Shown here one piece after another: positions 45,322 through 55,113 of a DNA stretch of 64,000 nucleotides. The first letter of the stretch is position 1. Each line of letters opens with the position of its first letter. Source of the DNA: Hominilimicola fabiformis (GTDB taxonomy: Bacteria; Bacillota; Clostridia; UBA1381); contig NZ_JAJEQM010000011.1 of NCBI RefSeq assembly GCF_020687385.1, positions 40,693 through 104,692 on the forward strand. Reading direction: 5' to 3'. Made by a program: the position numbers and the translations under genes. The notes under the pieces were generated by a model that worked only from the letters and a program-made list of their open reading frames with translations, was not told the DNA's origin and searched no databases.

Positions 45322-46344
45322 CTACTTTGCCAAATAACACGGATACTCGTCAATTTCACCACGCACAAATTTTGCAAGCAACATACTTTGCACATACGGC
45401 AAAAGTCCAATAGGGATTTTTTCCTTCAAATACGGATGTATCATATCGGTACGTTTTTTCTCCTGCCATTTTGAGAGCACCTTTTTCCTGCCGTCATCAT
45501 TCAAGAAAACTGCACCGCTTAACTGTACATCAAAATCTTCGGGTTTAATAATTTTAAGATTTATTAATGTCAACACAAATCTTTCAACAATACATCTCCC
45601 CTCCTCGACCAAATCACACGCAAGCGATTCACGTCCGGGGCGAAGCGAATGATAAAATCCCATATAACTGTCCAATCCCACACTTTCAAGTGCCGCCGCA
45701 TATTCACGGGTAAAAATCGTATATAAAAACGACAACATTGCATTCACCCTATCGAGCGGAGGTCTTTTACTTCTCATTGCAAAACAGAAATCGTCTTTTT
45801 GATGAAGAATAAGGCTGTCAAACACATCAAAATATGCCTTTGCACCGTTCCCCTCCGTACCGAGTATGCCGTCATAATCATCTGTGATATACACGCTTTT
45901 AATACAACCGTCCAAGCGTTCTATACAATGAGTCAGCTTGCCGTCCTCATCAATTTGCGGATAATCTTTAAGCGTTCTTTTCACAACACTTTTTGTATTC
46001 GCCAATTTTGCGGCAACGGTATTTTGTCTTAAAAGTGCAGGCGGTTTTGAAAAAAGTTCGTATTGACGTTTTCTCAGCAACACATTTCCGTGTGACGCAC
46101 CCTGCACGCGAGCCAAAAATCTGCCTGACGGAGATATGAAGTTAATCGGTATGCCGTAATCGGCACACTTTCCCATGAGTGCAGGCGAACAGCCAAGATA
46201 GCTGAAACAAAATATTGCCTCAATATTTGAAAACGGAAGTCGTAATTTAACCTCATTATTTTCCTTACATACAACATTTTCGCCGTCGAGAGTCATGTAT
46301 ATATTTTCATTCGTGACATACAAAGTATTCAAAAGTTTTCTCAT
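45322..46344 (-). CDS. cas1: CRISPR-associated endonuclease Cas1 (type I-C)
   Basis: The 340-residue protein is the Cas1 integrase that inserts new spacers. The metal-site residues are visible: E164 in GTEGNGAKAYF, H232 in GFYHSLRPGRESLACDL and E247 after it. Length is typical of the I-C type. ATG 46344 follows GAGGAGG and overlaps the cas4 stop (ATGA). Confidence 0.98.
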   Translation of the reverse strand: MRKLLNTLYVTNENIYMTLDGENVVCKENNEVKLRLPFSNIEAIFCFSYLGCSPALMGKCADYGIPINFISPSGRFLARVQGASHGNVLLRKRQYELFSKPPALLRQNTVAAKLANTKSVVKRTLKDYPQIDEDGKLTHCIERLDGCIKSVYITDDYDGILGTEGNGAKAYFDVFDSLILHQKDDFCFAMRSKRPPLDRVNAMLSFLYTIFTREYAAALESVGLDSYMGFYHSLRPGRESLACDLVEEGRCIVERFVLTLINLKIIKPEDFDVQLSGAVFLNDDGRKKVLSKWQEKKRTDMIHPYLKEKIPIGLLPYVQSMLLAKFVRGEIDEYPCYLAK

Positions 46345-46985
46345 ACGCAATCCTCCTCAATAAGCTGTTTAATGCTGTACTTTTTCGTTTTAGGCATACA
46401 CAAATCTTTAATCGAGCAACCACTGCACTTTTGACCTTTTATTTTTGGAGGAATAACACCGCTTTCCATTACGTTTTGCATTTTACCGACCAAATCATCT
46501 AGCAATGCTTTATACCTGTCGTACTCCTCATCAAACGGCATTTTCACACGTTTTTTTGTATCGGCATAATATATGCACCCCTCACTGTTGCATTTCCAAA
46601 TATAGTCCGCACACAATTTTTGAGCAAACACCTGTATCGCGTCAGTTTCTCTTATAGAGCCGTCTTTAGGCTGTGTAGGCTTGTATTCCACAAGTCTGAC
46701 AGTGTACTTTCCGTCAAGACCGTCTATCGGTACGCCGTCTTTATTTTTGCAAAACTCTATACAATCCGCAACGCCATACAAACCAAGTTCATCATTATAC
46801 AAAGTAACCGAGCTTAAAACAACCTTGTTATTGCTTTTGAATTGGTGTTTGCCTGAATGTACGTTTTCGTGCATAATATTCGCCAACACAACCGAAACAT
46901 TTTCAGCCCAAGCATTCTCAATTTCAAGCAATCCGAATCTTCTCGGGCAATACATATAATGCTGTATTGTCCTTATATTAATCAT
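46341..46985 (-). CDS. cas4: CRISPR-associated exonuclease Cas4
   Basis: The 214-residue RecB-family nuclease trims prespacers and helps choose PAM-compatible DNA. The first cluster Cys is in YCPRRF, nuclease residues follow in the GVADCIEF and RLVEYKPT segments, and the C-terminal three cysteines are in KCSGCSIKDLC, completing a [4Fe-4S] site. Its ATG overlaps the cas7 stop (ATGA). Confidence 0.97.
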   Translation of the reverse strand: MINIRTIQHYMYCPRRFGLLEIENAWAENVSVVLANIMHENVHSGKHQFKSNNKVVLSSVTLYNDELGLYGVADCIEFCKNKDGVPIDGLDGKYTVRLVEYKPTQPKDGSIRETDAIQVFAQKLCADYIWKCNSEGCIYYADTKKRVKMPFDEEYDRYKALLDDLVGKMQNVMESGVIPPKIKGQKCSGCSIKDLCMPKTKKYSIKQLIEEDCV

Positions 46986-47833
46986 GATTTTTCCTGAAGT
47001 TCTACTCCTTCAGGCATATTTTTATCAACAGTGATTTCATAGTCATTGAAACTTCTCGGAACTTCCACTCCGTCTTTTTTGCTGATAACAATTTTGTCAA
47101 ACAACACATTCGCCGGAGCATTTCCGAGTAAGGAATCATGCTTGAATACATAAAGTTTTCTTACGCACATTTTACCTCTTGCGGCACTTCTGTCGTGTTC
47201 AAACATATTGATAATGGCCTTCCACAAAAGTTCAAGATCTTCTTCCGAAAACTTAGTAATTTTCTGTGCAAGCATAGCCGACACATATCCGTCAGCTCTG
47301 TACAAGCCATACGGTACTATGCTCTTTCTGCCCATAGTAGCACTATCACTTTCATTTGTTCTTGCCTGTCTTGTAATTGTTATATCCTGTGTAAATATCG
47401 GATCAACACTCTTTGCAAAACTAATCTGAACAGGACCTCTGACAATACCGCATGGGTCGTTACCTGTACTCATAACCGCACCGAATGTTCTTACATCAAA
47501 ATAATTTTGACATATGTAATCTCTTGCTGCTCTTACCGCCTCAGGATTTTTACCCTTTTGACCTGTCTTTTCGCCTATTACCTCATATGCCTCCGTAAAT
47601 TTTGTGTTAAGTGCCTTATCAGGCTTTACTAGAATATTATAATACGGCTCATCTTCTTTAAAAATTTCCACAAAGTTGCGAATTTTTCTCTTTAAGCACA
47701 CATCTGTAACAAGTCCTGCCGACGTTTCGGGATCAATTCTCGGCATATTGCCTGCATCGGGATCACCGTTGGGATTTCCGTTTTCTACATCAAAAATAAC
47801 TGTAAATTCGTATCTGTTTTTAATTGGTTCCAT
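46982..47833 (-). CDS. cas7c: Type I-C Cascade backbone subunit Cas7 (Csd2)
   Basis: The 283-residue RAMP protein forms the helical backbone along the crRNA. It has the family opening FTVIFDVENGNPNGDPDAGN, and conserved DVRTFGAVMS and GPVQISFA segments. GAAAGGAAG precedes the ATG. It starts 16 bp after cas8c. Confidence 0.97.
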   Translation of the reverse strand: MEPIKNRYEFTVIFDVENGNPNGDPDAGNMPRIDPETSAGLVTDVCLKRKIRNFVEIFKEDEPYYNILVKPDKALNTKFTEAYEVIGEKTGQKGKNPEAVRAARDYICQNYFDVRTFGAVMSTGNDPCGIVRGPVQISFAKSVDPIFTQDITITRQARTNESDSATMGRKSIVPYGLYRADGYVSAMLAQKITKFSEEDLELLWKAIINMFEHDRSAARGKMCVRKLYVFKHDSLLGNAPANVLFDKIVISKKDGVEVPRSFNDYEITVDKNMPEGVELQEKS

Positions 47834-47849
47834 AATTTTCTACTTCCTT

Positions 47850-48215
47850 TCATATTTCCTTAGTTTTTGTGTCATTTGGTTTATATAAATCTTGCATTTG
47901 CTGATAATAGCCTATAATAAACTTACCTTGCTCGCTAAGCGGTAATGTCTTTGGAAATTTGCCGTTTAGCTTGTCCATAATTTCACCCGTAACTATCTTA
48001 TATTTAACTTTATATTCAAGTTTTTCAATGTGGTATTGCGAAAGCTTTATAAGTTTCGGAAATACCGTTGACGGATTTGCACAAGCTGACGCAAAATATG
48101 AATCCTTAATTGTTCTGTTCAATCCAGGTAATGCGTCCGATTGAACCTTTTCAAGTACGGCAAAAAGTCTGCCGCACAGATACGCTTGATTATTATTTTC
48201 AATATCAAGTGCCAT
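47850..48215 (-). CDS. cas11c: Cas11c small subunit by internal start within cas8c
   Basis: Inside cas8c, in frame, ATG 48215 is preceded on the minus strand by AAGGAGGAGATAAAA (complement of 48216-48230), a perfect Shine-Dalgarno with 6-7 nt spacing in the middle of a gene. The product would be 121 mainly helical residues (MALDIENNNQAYLCGR onward). It is established that type I-C systems express such a Cas11 subunit from the 3' end of cas8c and need it for a complete Cascade; this site fits exactly. Confidence 0.88.
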   Translation of the reverse strand: MALDIENNNQAYLCGRLFAVLEKVQSDALPGLNRTIKDSYFASACANPSTVFPKLIKLSQYHIEKLEYKVKYKIVTGEIMDKLNGKFPKTLPLSEQGKFIIGYYQQMQDLYKPNDTKTKEI

Positions 48216-49631
48216 TTTTATCTCCTCCTTATTTTTTGAATATCTATCTTTTCTGTTTATGCAAGCCTTGATAATACCTGCACGAACATAATTTACCGAT
48301 TTATCCGTTTTCACTCGTCTTACGGCATTTTCAAGCAAAGACTCGGGATAACGTGTACCGTTTATTATCGCACCGAACACCGAAGCCATAAGCGGCGGCG
48401 GTGTGGTGTAATTTGTGCTTTGAGGCGGTTTTAATTCTCGGAATATTCGCCACATCGGTATATTTCCTTTTGAATTAACAATCATCATATCTGCTTGGTG
48501 TCTTGCTATATGTGAAAATATGTTGCCGAATTTATCACGGTATATAAATTTTTGTGCAAGACGCGAAACATTCGGAGCAATTCCCACAATATAAAACTCA
48601 ACATTTTTATCAATATCGAGTTCTGTAAAATCGGGACTTTTGCCCTGATTTACGTCATTAAGCGATTTAAGCAAAATACCGTTCATTTCATCTGCATCAA
48701 TCTTATCGTCAAAGCCAAGCATTGAAGCAAACAAATCCGTTTCTTTTGAATCGTCATCTGACATCGCCCAAAATACAACTGTCATATCATCAAGATATAT
48801 TCTGTGATTTTTGTCTGCGATTAAAGTGTTTAATGCCTCTGTGTAGTGTTTCATAGTAGTTTGCGTTATGGAACTGTTGTACGCCTGTTCTTTGCCGTAT
48901 GAACACTCTGCCGTATTATTTACGCAAACCATTAACGCACCTGTTGCATTTGCATTTCTTACACCCTTGATTTTATCGTGCGTTACCGATATTTCGCCTT
49001 TTTCTCCCGTAACGGCACATATGTCATTACCCTGCACCGGTCCGACTGATTTTTTCAGTTCCGTTATCTTTTGAGCAATTTCGCCGTCAGTATCGTGCAA
49101 TTTTATTTCAGGGTGTCCGTCAAGACCGAAAATAAAATTCGCCGTCGAGTATGCCTTGCCGAGATTTACAAGCAACTCATTTTCGATTTCGTCCTGCGGA
49201 TTCCACTTTTGCAGAAAGTTTCTGTATGCCGTAACTATATCCGATGTCATACCCTCTGTAAATTCAAGGTTTTTGTCCACAAACGCTTTATGCGATTTCT
49301 TCGCCTTATCCGTACTGTCCTCAGTTGAATATGTACCGCTCTTATTGTCGTAATTAAGTCCGAAAATATATAACGGTCTGTGTTCGACAATATTTCCGTC
49401 TATACCAGGTTTCTGTGTTCTCTCCGGCAAAACCACCGATATAGGCTGAAGTTTGGTTTTACCCTTACTGTCGGGTTCACTTTCCTGCTCCACGTTTATA
49501 ATATCGCTTACTGTACCGTCTTTTCTCAGCATAATCATATGCGTGATATTCTGTCTTGAAAAACCGTCTTTGCAAACCTTGTCATTTCTCGCAAGAATAT
49601 CATAATATTCATTCAAAGCCTTTATCAGCAT
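47850..49631 (-). CDS. cas8c: Type I-C Cascade large subunit Cas8c (Csd1)
   Basis: The 593-residue protein is Csd1, which recognises the PAM and opens target DNA in type I-C surveillance complexes. It opens LIKALNEYYDILARNDKV and contains the FGLDGHPEIKLHDTDGEIA and PNVSRLAQKFIYRDKFG blocks seen in the family. The ATG overlaps the cas5 stop by 7 nt. An internal SD and ATG at 48,215 give a separate small subunit. Confidence 0.96.
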   Translation of the reverse strand: MLIKALNEYYDILARNDKVCKDGFSRQNITHMIMLRKDGTVSDIINVEQESEPDSKGKTKLQPISVVLPERTQKPGIDGNIVEHRPLYIFGLNYDNKSGTYSTEDSTDKAKKSHKAFVDKNLEFTEGMTSDIVTAYRNFLQKWNPQDEIENELLVNLGKAYSTANFIFGLDGHPEIKLHDTDGEIAQKITELKKSVGPVQGNDICAVTGEKGEISVTHDKIKGVRNANATGALMVCVNNTAECSYGKEQAYNSSITQTTMKHYTEALNTLIADKNHRIYLDDMTVVFWAMSDDDSKETDLFASMLGFDDKIDADEMNGILLKSLNDVNQGKSPDFTELDIDKNVEFYIVGIAPNVSRLAQKFIYRDKFGNIFSHIARHQADMMIVNSKGNIPMWRIFRELKPPQSTNYTTPPPLMASVFGAIINGTRYPESLLENAVRRVKTDKSVNYVRAGIIKACINRKDRYSKNKEEIKMALDIENNNQAYLCGRLFAVLEKVQSDALPGLNRTIKDSYFASACANPSTVFPKLIKLSQYHIEKLEYKVKYKIVTGEIMDKLNGKFPKTLPLSEQGKFIIGYYQQMQDLYKPNDTKTKEI

Positions 49632-50347
49632 TTCATCATCTCCCTATATTTTGCTACATCTATAACACCGTCAATCATATGCGGTCTGTAAAAAAGTGCG
49701 TCTGCCTTGTCCGAAAAATTACGTTTATCCCAATCATTATCTTTCGGATGTCCACCGTCCTCAAACTTCATATGATACAGCATAAATCCTAAATCCGTAT
49801 CACCTTTTAACGTATCCGAAACATTTTCAAGCGGAAATTCCTCCACAAGCTCAATACTCTTTACGGGAAATTCACGACACCCAAGCACAGGTTGTCTGAA
49901 TTGTTGACCGTTTCTTAAACGTCTTAGAAGAATATTATTATGCTTTTCCTCCGACTCGTCATCATGGTCACTCTGTATACCCGTAAGTTCAAAGTGAAAT
50001 TCCACGCCGTAACATACATCTTTCAAAATCATACTTCCGCGTTGATTTATCATATCCTTAGTATAAATCGTTGCATCACCTGTACCGTTTTTCATACTTT
50101 TTTGTACCGACTGCAATTTTATTTTTTCCTTAACCTCATTACGGCGAACATTGATAAATGTTATCGGATTAAAAACGATAATCTTATCAATTACATACCG
50201 AATTGCCGGTTTCCAATACACCGACTTTATCAGTCCCTCAAGAGCTCCCGGTGTCGGAACATCATAACTCACACGTTCAACTTTCATTTCAGGGCGGTTA
50301 AATGCGGCATAATCGCCTTTAACCATAATTTTAAATCCGTAACTCAT
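49625..50347 (-). CDS. cas5c: Type I-C Cascade Cas5c, pre-crRNA processing endonuclease
   Basis: The 240-residue RAMP protein is Cas5c, which in type I-C replaces Cas6 and cuts the repeat RNA. It has YGFKIMVKGDYAAFNRPEMKVERVSYDVPTPGALEGL, and a C-terminal RRLRNGQQFRQPVLGCREF block. No cas6 gene is present, as expected. ATG 50347 follows GAGGAGG. Confidence 0.96.
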   Translation of the reverse strand: MSYGFKIMVKGDYAAFNRPEMKVERVSYDVPTPGALEGLIKSVYWKPAIRYVIDKIIVFNPITFINVRRNEVKEKIKLQSVQKSMKNGTGDATIYTKDMINQRGSMILKDVCYGVEFHFELTGIQSDHDDESEEKHNNILLRRLRNGQQFRQPVLGCREFPVKSIELVEEFPLENVSDTLKGDTDLGFMLYHMKFEDGGHPKDNDWDKRNFSDKADALFYRPHMIDGVIDVAKYREMMKC

Positions 50348-50357
50348 TTTAACCTCC

Positions 50358-52502
50358 TCATACAAAATAATCTACATCATTTTCCAACGTCAAACCCACG
50401 TCCGACTTATAATAATCTGTATTTGCAAGTATGCAAACACCACAATCAAGCTGTTCTATAATCCCCTCTTTAATCATTTCTTCAAGCTCCCAAATATGTA
50501 CGGACGCGCTGTACTGCTGTAATTTTCGTTTTACGGACAGTTTTCCGTATCTGAGCTGTTCAATCAAATCTTTATTTTCATCACGCGGAATTACTATTCC
50601 TATAACTTGATTTTTGATAAACTTAAAATTATCGGCATACGTTCTGAACGGTATTTCATCAAATTTCAAATTTTCACCCATAAGCGAAGTTATGGTACTT
50701 TTGTCTATATTGCCGTCATTAAATGCAAATAAGCGACTGTAATATTCTTCAATACATTTGTCGGTTGAAATATTGTCAAATTCCTCAAATAAATTTCGTG
50801 TTATATTTGATTTAAGCTGAATTTCACCTTTTCCGCCGTCTGTTTCAAAAACAAACACATCGCCCATATCCATCTTACCCTCACGGTTACATCTACCGCC
50901 GGACTGCAATACGTTATCAATTCCCGCAATTTCTCTGAACACCGCCTTAAAATCAAGGTCAACACCCGCCTCAATCAGTGATGTTGAAATCACGGTCGTA
51001 TTAATTCCGTTCTTTATATCTTCCTTTATTTTTGCAATAATCTCCGAACGGTGCAAAGGCGTCATATATGTTGACAAATGATACTTGTTACCGCTGCAAA
51101 TATCATATAATTCCCTTGCCGTTTTCCTTTTGTTCACAATTATAAGTGCATTGTCATATTCCTGTGCCTTTTCTGCCAGTGAAGCAAGTTCACACTTTCC
51201 GATATACTCATATCTGCACTTATCAAATACGTTAAACAACGACGTATCCTTAACCGCATTTTCTATTTTGACACCTGACATATACCTTTCCATAAATTTA
51301 TCATAATTCGGCATTGTCGCCGACATCAAAATTGCTGTACTGTTAAGATACTTCGTCACATACCCTATCGCCCTTAAACAAGGCTGAATATAGTTAATCG
51401 GCAGCATATGTATTTCGTCAAATATGATAACACTGTCCGCCAGATTATGAAGTTTCCTAAGTCGTCTGCCTTTATAATGATACAGTGATTCAAAAAATTG
51501 AATATTCGTTGTTACTATAAGTTTTGCGTCCCAATTTTCACAGGAACGTTTTAATTTTTCCGAAGTTATTTCGTTCTCATCTTCATTTTTATCATCATCA
51601 AAATCATAATTTGAATGGTGCTGCAACACAGGAAGTACATCACCGAAAATATCCTCGAATACCTTTGCTGTCTGTTCAATTATACTGACATACGGAATTA
51701 CATATATAATACGTTTTTTCTTATTCTCTATCGCAGTTTTCAAAGCCGCTCTTATACTGCAAAGAGTTTTTCCGCTGCCTGTCGGCATATTCAATGTATA
51801 CACATTCGCATTCGATTCAACGCTTTTATAAACCTGTTCTTGTATAATACTTCTTGATTCTTGAAGTTTGGTTTCTATTTTAAAAGAATTAAGTTTTTCA
51901 CATACTTTTTCGTATGCTTTTTGAAAATCTCCGTCTATACCTCTGTCTGTGTTGGTAGTTACAAACCGCTCCGTATCTATAAAATCCGCATCCGTAAGGC
52001 ATGAAAACAAATATCTTGTAAAAAAAGAATACCTTTCAATAATTTCTCTCTGATTACTGACATCAAAAAGTTCTCTCAAATTATCTTTGGGATATTCAAG
52101 TTTAACTTCATTTTCATACGCAGAATAATCGCCGGTTTTTCGTTTCATTCTGCCGTGCAAGGTCGGATCTTCTTCACCGTCAACTTTCGTTCCGCCGTCA
52201 GGTAAACCCGAATGATGTCCTGCAACGCAATACTCAATCATAGGCACATATGATTTCGGCGGTGCTTTCGCAACTTCTTTTGCACCGCATATTGCGTGTT
52301 CCACTCGGATATTTTCCGCACCGTTTATGCGTTTTTGAAACCCCGATGTATACTTGCCTATATCGTGTATTTGCCCCACAAATTCGGCTATATCCGCCCA
52401 AAATTCATTTGCATTTTCACGACATAACTTCGACGTTCCGTTCAAGTGGTCCAAAAGCAGCTGTTTCCGTCCGTCGTCTGATGTATGTCCAATATATTCC
52501 AT
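50358..52502 (-). CDS. cas3: CRISPR-associated helicase-nuclease Cas3
   Basis: The 714-residue protein degrades target DNA after Cascade recruitment. The N-terminal HD nuclease has H46-D47 and HH96-97; the SF2 helicase has Walker A MPTGSGKT (239-246), a DEIH box at 362-365 and SATMP. Length is in the normal range for I-C. ATG 52502 is preferred to 52511 because AAGGA is 8 nt upstream of it. It is the first gene of the cas operon. Confidence 0.97.
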   Translation of the reverse strand: MEYIGHTSDDGRKQLLLDHLNGTSKLCRENANEFWADIAEFVGQIHDIGKYTSGFQKRINGAENIRVEHAICGAKEVAKAPPKSYVPMIEYCVAGHHSGLPDGGTKVDGEEDPTLHGRMKRKTGDYSAYENEVKLEYPKDNLRELFDVSNQREIIERYSFFTRYLFSCLTDADFIDTERFVTTNTDRGIDGDFQKAYEKVCEKLNSFKIETKLQESRSIIQEQVYKSVESNANVYTLNMPTGSGKTLCSIRAALKTAIENKKKRIIYVIPYVSIIEQTAKVFEDIFGDVLPVLQHHSNYDFDDDKNEDENEITSEKLKRSCENWDAKLIVTTNIQFFESLYHYKGRRLRKLHNLADSVIIFDEIHMLPINYIQPCLRAIGYVTKYLNSTAILMSATMPNYDKFMERYMSGVKIENAVKDTSLFNVFDKCRYEYIGKCELASLAEKAQEYDNALIIVNKRKTARELYDICSGNKYHLSTYMTPLHRSEIIAKIKEDIKNGINTTVISTSLIEAGVDLDFKAVFREIAGIDNVLQSGGRCNREGKMDMGDVFVFETDGGKGEIQLKSNITRNLFEEFDNISTDKCIEEYYSRLFAFNDGNIDKSTITSLMGENLKFDEIPFRTYADNFKFIKNQVIGIVIPRDENKDLIEQLRYGKLSVKRKLQQYSASVHIWELEEMIKEGIIEQLDCGVCILANTDYYKSDVGLTLENDVDYFV

Positions 52503-52535
52503 AGCAATCATCCTTTTTGTACAAATTATACTTTT

Positions 52536-52564
52536 ATCATATCACTTTATTCGTGCAATTTCAA
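52536..52564 (-). promoter_or_regulatory. Promoter of cas operon
   Basis: TTGAAA (52559-52564), 17-bp spacer, TATGAT (52536-52541) on the minus strand, 33 nt from the cas3 ATG. No other good promoter is seen between cas3 and cas2. Confidence 0.7.
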
Positions 52565-52633
52565 CATATATTTTACTTTTTAGTAATTATCTATTAAATA
52601 TACCTATAATTTTTATATATTTGCACCAAAAAA

Positions 52634-52673
52634 GGAACATATAAACAAAGCATACGCATTGTTTATATGTTCC
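52634..52673 (-). terminator. Terminator after beta-helix gene
   Basis: GGAACATATAAACAA (52634-52648) and its exact complement (52659-52673) form a 15-bp stem; six T follow on the minus strand. It insulates the cas promoter from the upstream gene. Confidence 0.9.
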
Positions 52674-52733
52674 CCAATGATTAGCTTAATTGAGTCTGCA
52701 GACAAATCCGCAACGATTTTGACTGCATTCTGT

Positions 52734-54254
52734 TTAATTATTATTGATATTAAAGCAATATCTCGCCTTTTCAGGCACTGAGCCTATCATACAAGGATTA
52801 TGAATACTGAAATAATCCATAACATAACCCTTGTCGGTATAGATGTTTACACTCTTTTTGTCTTTCATCATTCCCGTATTATTTTCGATAACAATCTTCT
52901 TTATTTTTTTACAGTTGATTTCAATGTCCGAACGAGTGTAATTGCAAGCAATACTTGCATCTGTATTTTCCAAATTCATAGAATTGTTCAAAATGTATAT
53001 TCCCTTGTACTCATCATCTCTGTTCGAGTAAGAAGAAAAGCATCTCAAACCTCTTGTTTCGATAGTATTTCCTATATATTTCTGTTCAAATTCAGTCGTC
53101 AGCTTAATATATATCGCCTCTGTAGAGCCGGTATAACGCGCAACGGAATTTTCGCCTGTATTTTTTACCGTATTGTGATAAACCAATTCATACGGACCTT
53201 CGATACCCGTTTCAACGCAATTTTGTACAACGTTATTTTTCACAATCGTATTAGGGAGCGATGTTCCCATACCCGCGAATATCGCCGCACAACCCACACC
53301 GCTTGTAAGTGCGTTCGTATCATTTACGGACGGTTTGCCGAAACCGATATTTTTGCACACATTATTTTCAATAACATCTGCATATTTGCCCGAAACAGTC
53401 GGAGTCCAATAATCAATCGCCCCCCAAACACTGTTGTTAATCGTGTTATTTCTTATAACATAATCGTCAACATCGCCGACAAAACTTATCGTCTTACCGC
53501 AGCTGTTCTCGAAAGTACAATTTTCAATAAGCACATTTTCAGCCGGACTTTGTGCATCACCGACTATTCTTATACTGTAACCGCTATTTGAACTGTCCGA
53601 AATCTGATTGCCGCAATTTGTGAACTTACTGTTCAAAATCGCGATATTACTGCAATCTCTGAACACAATTCCGTTGTTTTCAAAATTGCTAAAAGAACAG
53701 TTGTTGAAAATAATATTATCGCAATTTTCAAACTTTATCATAGGAAAATTTTCAAAATCTATATTTTCGACATATAAATTCTCAACATTCTTCACAATCT
53801 GATATGACGGCACATCGTCCGAATAATCTGCAACAAGTGTTGCCCGTTTTCCGCCGGAAGTTTTTATCACCGTGTCTGAATTAAATATTGACGGATATTT
53901 TCCGTATTTAATTGTACTGTGAACTTTGTATTCATTCGGAGCAAGTGTGTTTATTGTTCCATCTTTGCCTTTTATGTCGTTTGAAACACTGCCGGCAGAA
54001 AACTCATACAAGTCAGTTCCCAACAGTACTGATGACGTATCATAATTCTTAAAATCCGCTTCGGCGATTTCTTCGGGTGTAAGTTTAAACAGTTCACCGT
54101 TTTTCGATTGAATGTTCGACTTGTGACTGTCTATCTCCTTACGTATTTGCAAAACAGCATTGCGTGCCGAATTACTGTCCGCTGCGTATACAAAATCCGC
54201 ACCGAATGTCATGCACATCATCAATACCGTTAAAAGAGCCGTAATTTTTTTCAT
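52734..54254 (-). CDS. Secreted right-handed parallel beta-helix protein
   Basis: The 506-residue protein has a signal peptide (about 1-24, cleavage after VYA) and from about residue 150 to 440 repeating short strands with Asn ladders (VENIDFENFPMIKFENCDNIIFNNCSF pattern), the hallmark of right-handed beta-helices in pectate lyases and related enzymes. I do not see the pectate-lyase active-site motifs clearly, so the substrate and even catalysis are unproven. ATG 54254 is chosen with GGAG-N6 spacing. It stands alone between the cas locus and rubrerythrin. Confidence 0.85.
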   Translation of the reverse strand: MKKITALLTVLMMCMTFGADFVYAADSNSARNAVLQIRKEIDSHKSNIQSKNGELFKLTPEEIAEADFKNYDTSSVLLGTDLYEFSAGSVSNDIKGKDGTINTLAPNEYKVHSTIKYGKYPSIFNSDTVIKTSGGKRATLVADYSDDVPSYQIVKNVENLYVENIDFENFPMIKFENCDNIIFNNCSFSNFENNGIVFRDCSNIAILNSKFTNCGNQISDSSNSGYSIRIVGDAQSPAENVLIENCTFENSCGKTISFVGDVDDYVIRNNTINNSVWGAIDYWTPTVSGKYADVIENNVCKNIGFGKPSVNDTNALTSGVGCAAIFAGMGTSLPNTIVKNNVVQNCVETGIEGPYELVYHNTVKNTGENSVARYTGSTEAIYIKLTTEFEQKYIGNTIETRGLRCFSSYSNRDDEYKGIYILNNSMNLENTDASIACNYTRSDIEINCKKIKKIVIENNTGMMKDKKSVNIYTDKGYVMDYFSIHNPCMIGSVPEKARYCFNINNN

Positions 54255-54410
54255 TTTCAACTCCATAGCCTTTCTCAAATAAAAAACCAACTTTAATAAT
54301 AGCGTCTGTAAAATAGCAAATTCAATTCATACAAATTTCAACCGCCATTACATACATTTTATCATTAATTATTCATTTAATCAAGACTTTTCGATTAATA
54401 TTTTCAAATA

Positions 54411-54442
54411 AAAAAGCATATCATTTCCAAAAATGATATGCT
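54411..54442 (-). terminator. Terminator after rubrerythrin gene
   Basis: AGCATATCATTT (54415-54426) and its exact complement (54431-54442), with a T run on the minus strand. Confidence 0.85.
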
Positions 54443-54449
54443 GAAATTT

Positions 54450-54989
54450 TTAATAATTTTCTGCGTGAATTTCAAAATATGCTTGCGAGTGATTGCACAC
54501 AGGACAAACCTGCGGAGCTTTTACGCCTACAACAATATGACCGCAGTTACGGCACTCCCAAACCTTGACTTCACTCTTTTCAAAAACCTCTTTTGTTTCA
54601 ACGTTGTGAAGCAATGCACGGTAACGTTCTTCGTGAGTTTTTTCTATTGCGGCTACCATACGGAACTTTTCAGCCAATTCGGTAAAGCCTTCTTCTTCGG
54701 CAGTTTTTGCGAACTCGGCATACATATCTGTCCATTCAAAATTTTCGCCCTCTGCCGCCGAAACAAGATTTTCTGCAGTTGTTCCGATTCCGTTTAATTC
54801 TTTAAACCACATTTTTGCGTGTTCCTTTTCATTGTCGGCCGTTTTCAAAAACAAATCCGCTATTTGTTCAAAGCCGTCTTTCTTTGCTTTCGATGCAAAA
54901 TATGTGTATTTGTTACGCGCTTGCGACTCACCCGAAAAGGCAGTTCTTAAATTTTCCTCTGTTTTTGTTCCCGAATATTTGTTTGCCAT
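54450..54989 (-). CDS. rbr: Rubrerythrin
   Basis: The 179-residue protein reduces hydrogen peroxide in anaerobes. It has a ferritin-like four-helix diiron domain ([35 protein letters not shown]) and a C-terminal rubredoxin-like domain with two CxxC pairs (CRNCGH, CPVCNH). Length and order are standard. It is divergent from the MerR-type regulator, which might respond to stress, though no shared operator is proven. Confidence 0.97.
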   Translation of the reverse strand: MANKYSGTKTEENLRTAFSGESQARNKYTYFASKAKKDGFEQIADLFLKTADNEKEHAKMWFKELNGIGTTAENLVSAAEGENFEWTDMYAEFAKTAEEEGFTELAEKFRMVAAIEKTHEERYRALLHNVETKEVFEKSEVKVWECRNCGHIVVGVKAPQVCPVCNHSQAYFEIHAENY

Positions 54990-55066
54990 TTATATTACCT
55001 CCGTAAATTTACTCATATATAATATATACCACTATACACGAATTTTAAACAACATTTTTCTATGTC

Positions 55067-55095
55067 TTGCATTTTTCCGTTTTTTGTATTAATAT
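55067..55095 (+). promoter_or_regulatory. Promoter of MerR gene
   Basis: TTGCAT (55067-55072), 17-bp spacer, TAATAT (55090-55095); very short leader to the ATG at 55114. Confidence 0.55.
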
Positions 55096-55113
55096 ATGTT
55101 TTGGGGTGATGAT

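Noticed and set aside
52800..53591. A 263-residue plus-strand frame
   Set aside because: It is antisense to the beta-helix gene, which has a signal peptide, SD and terminator.
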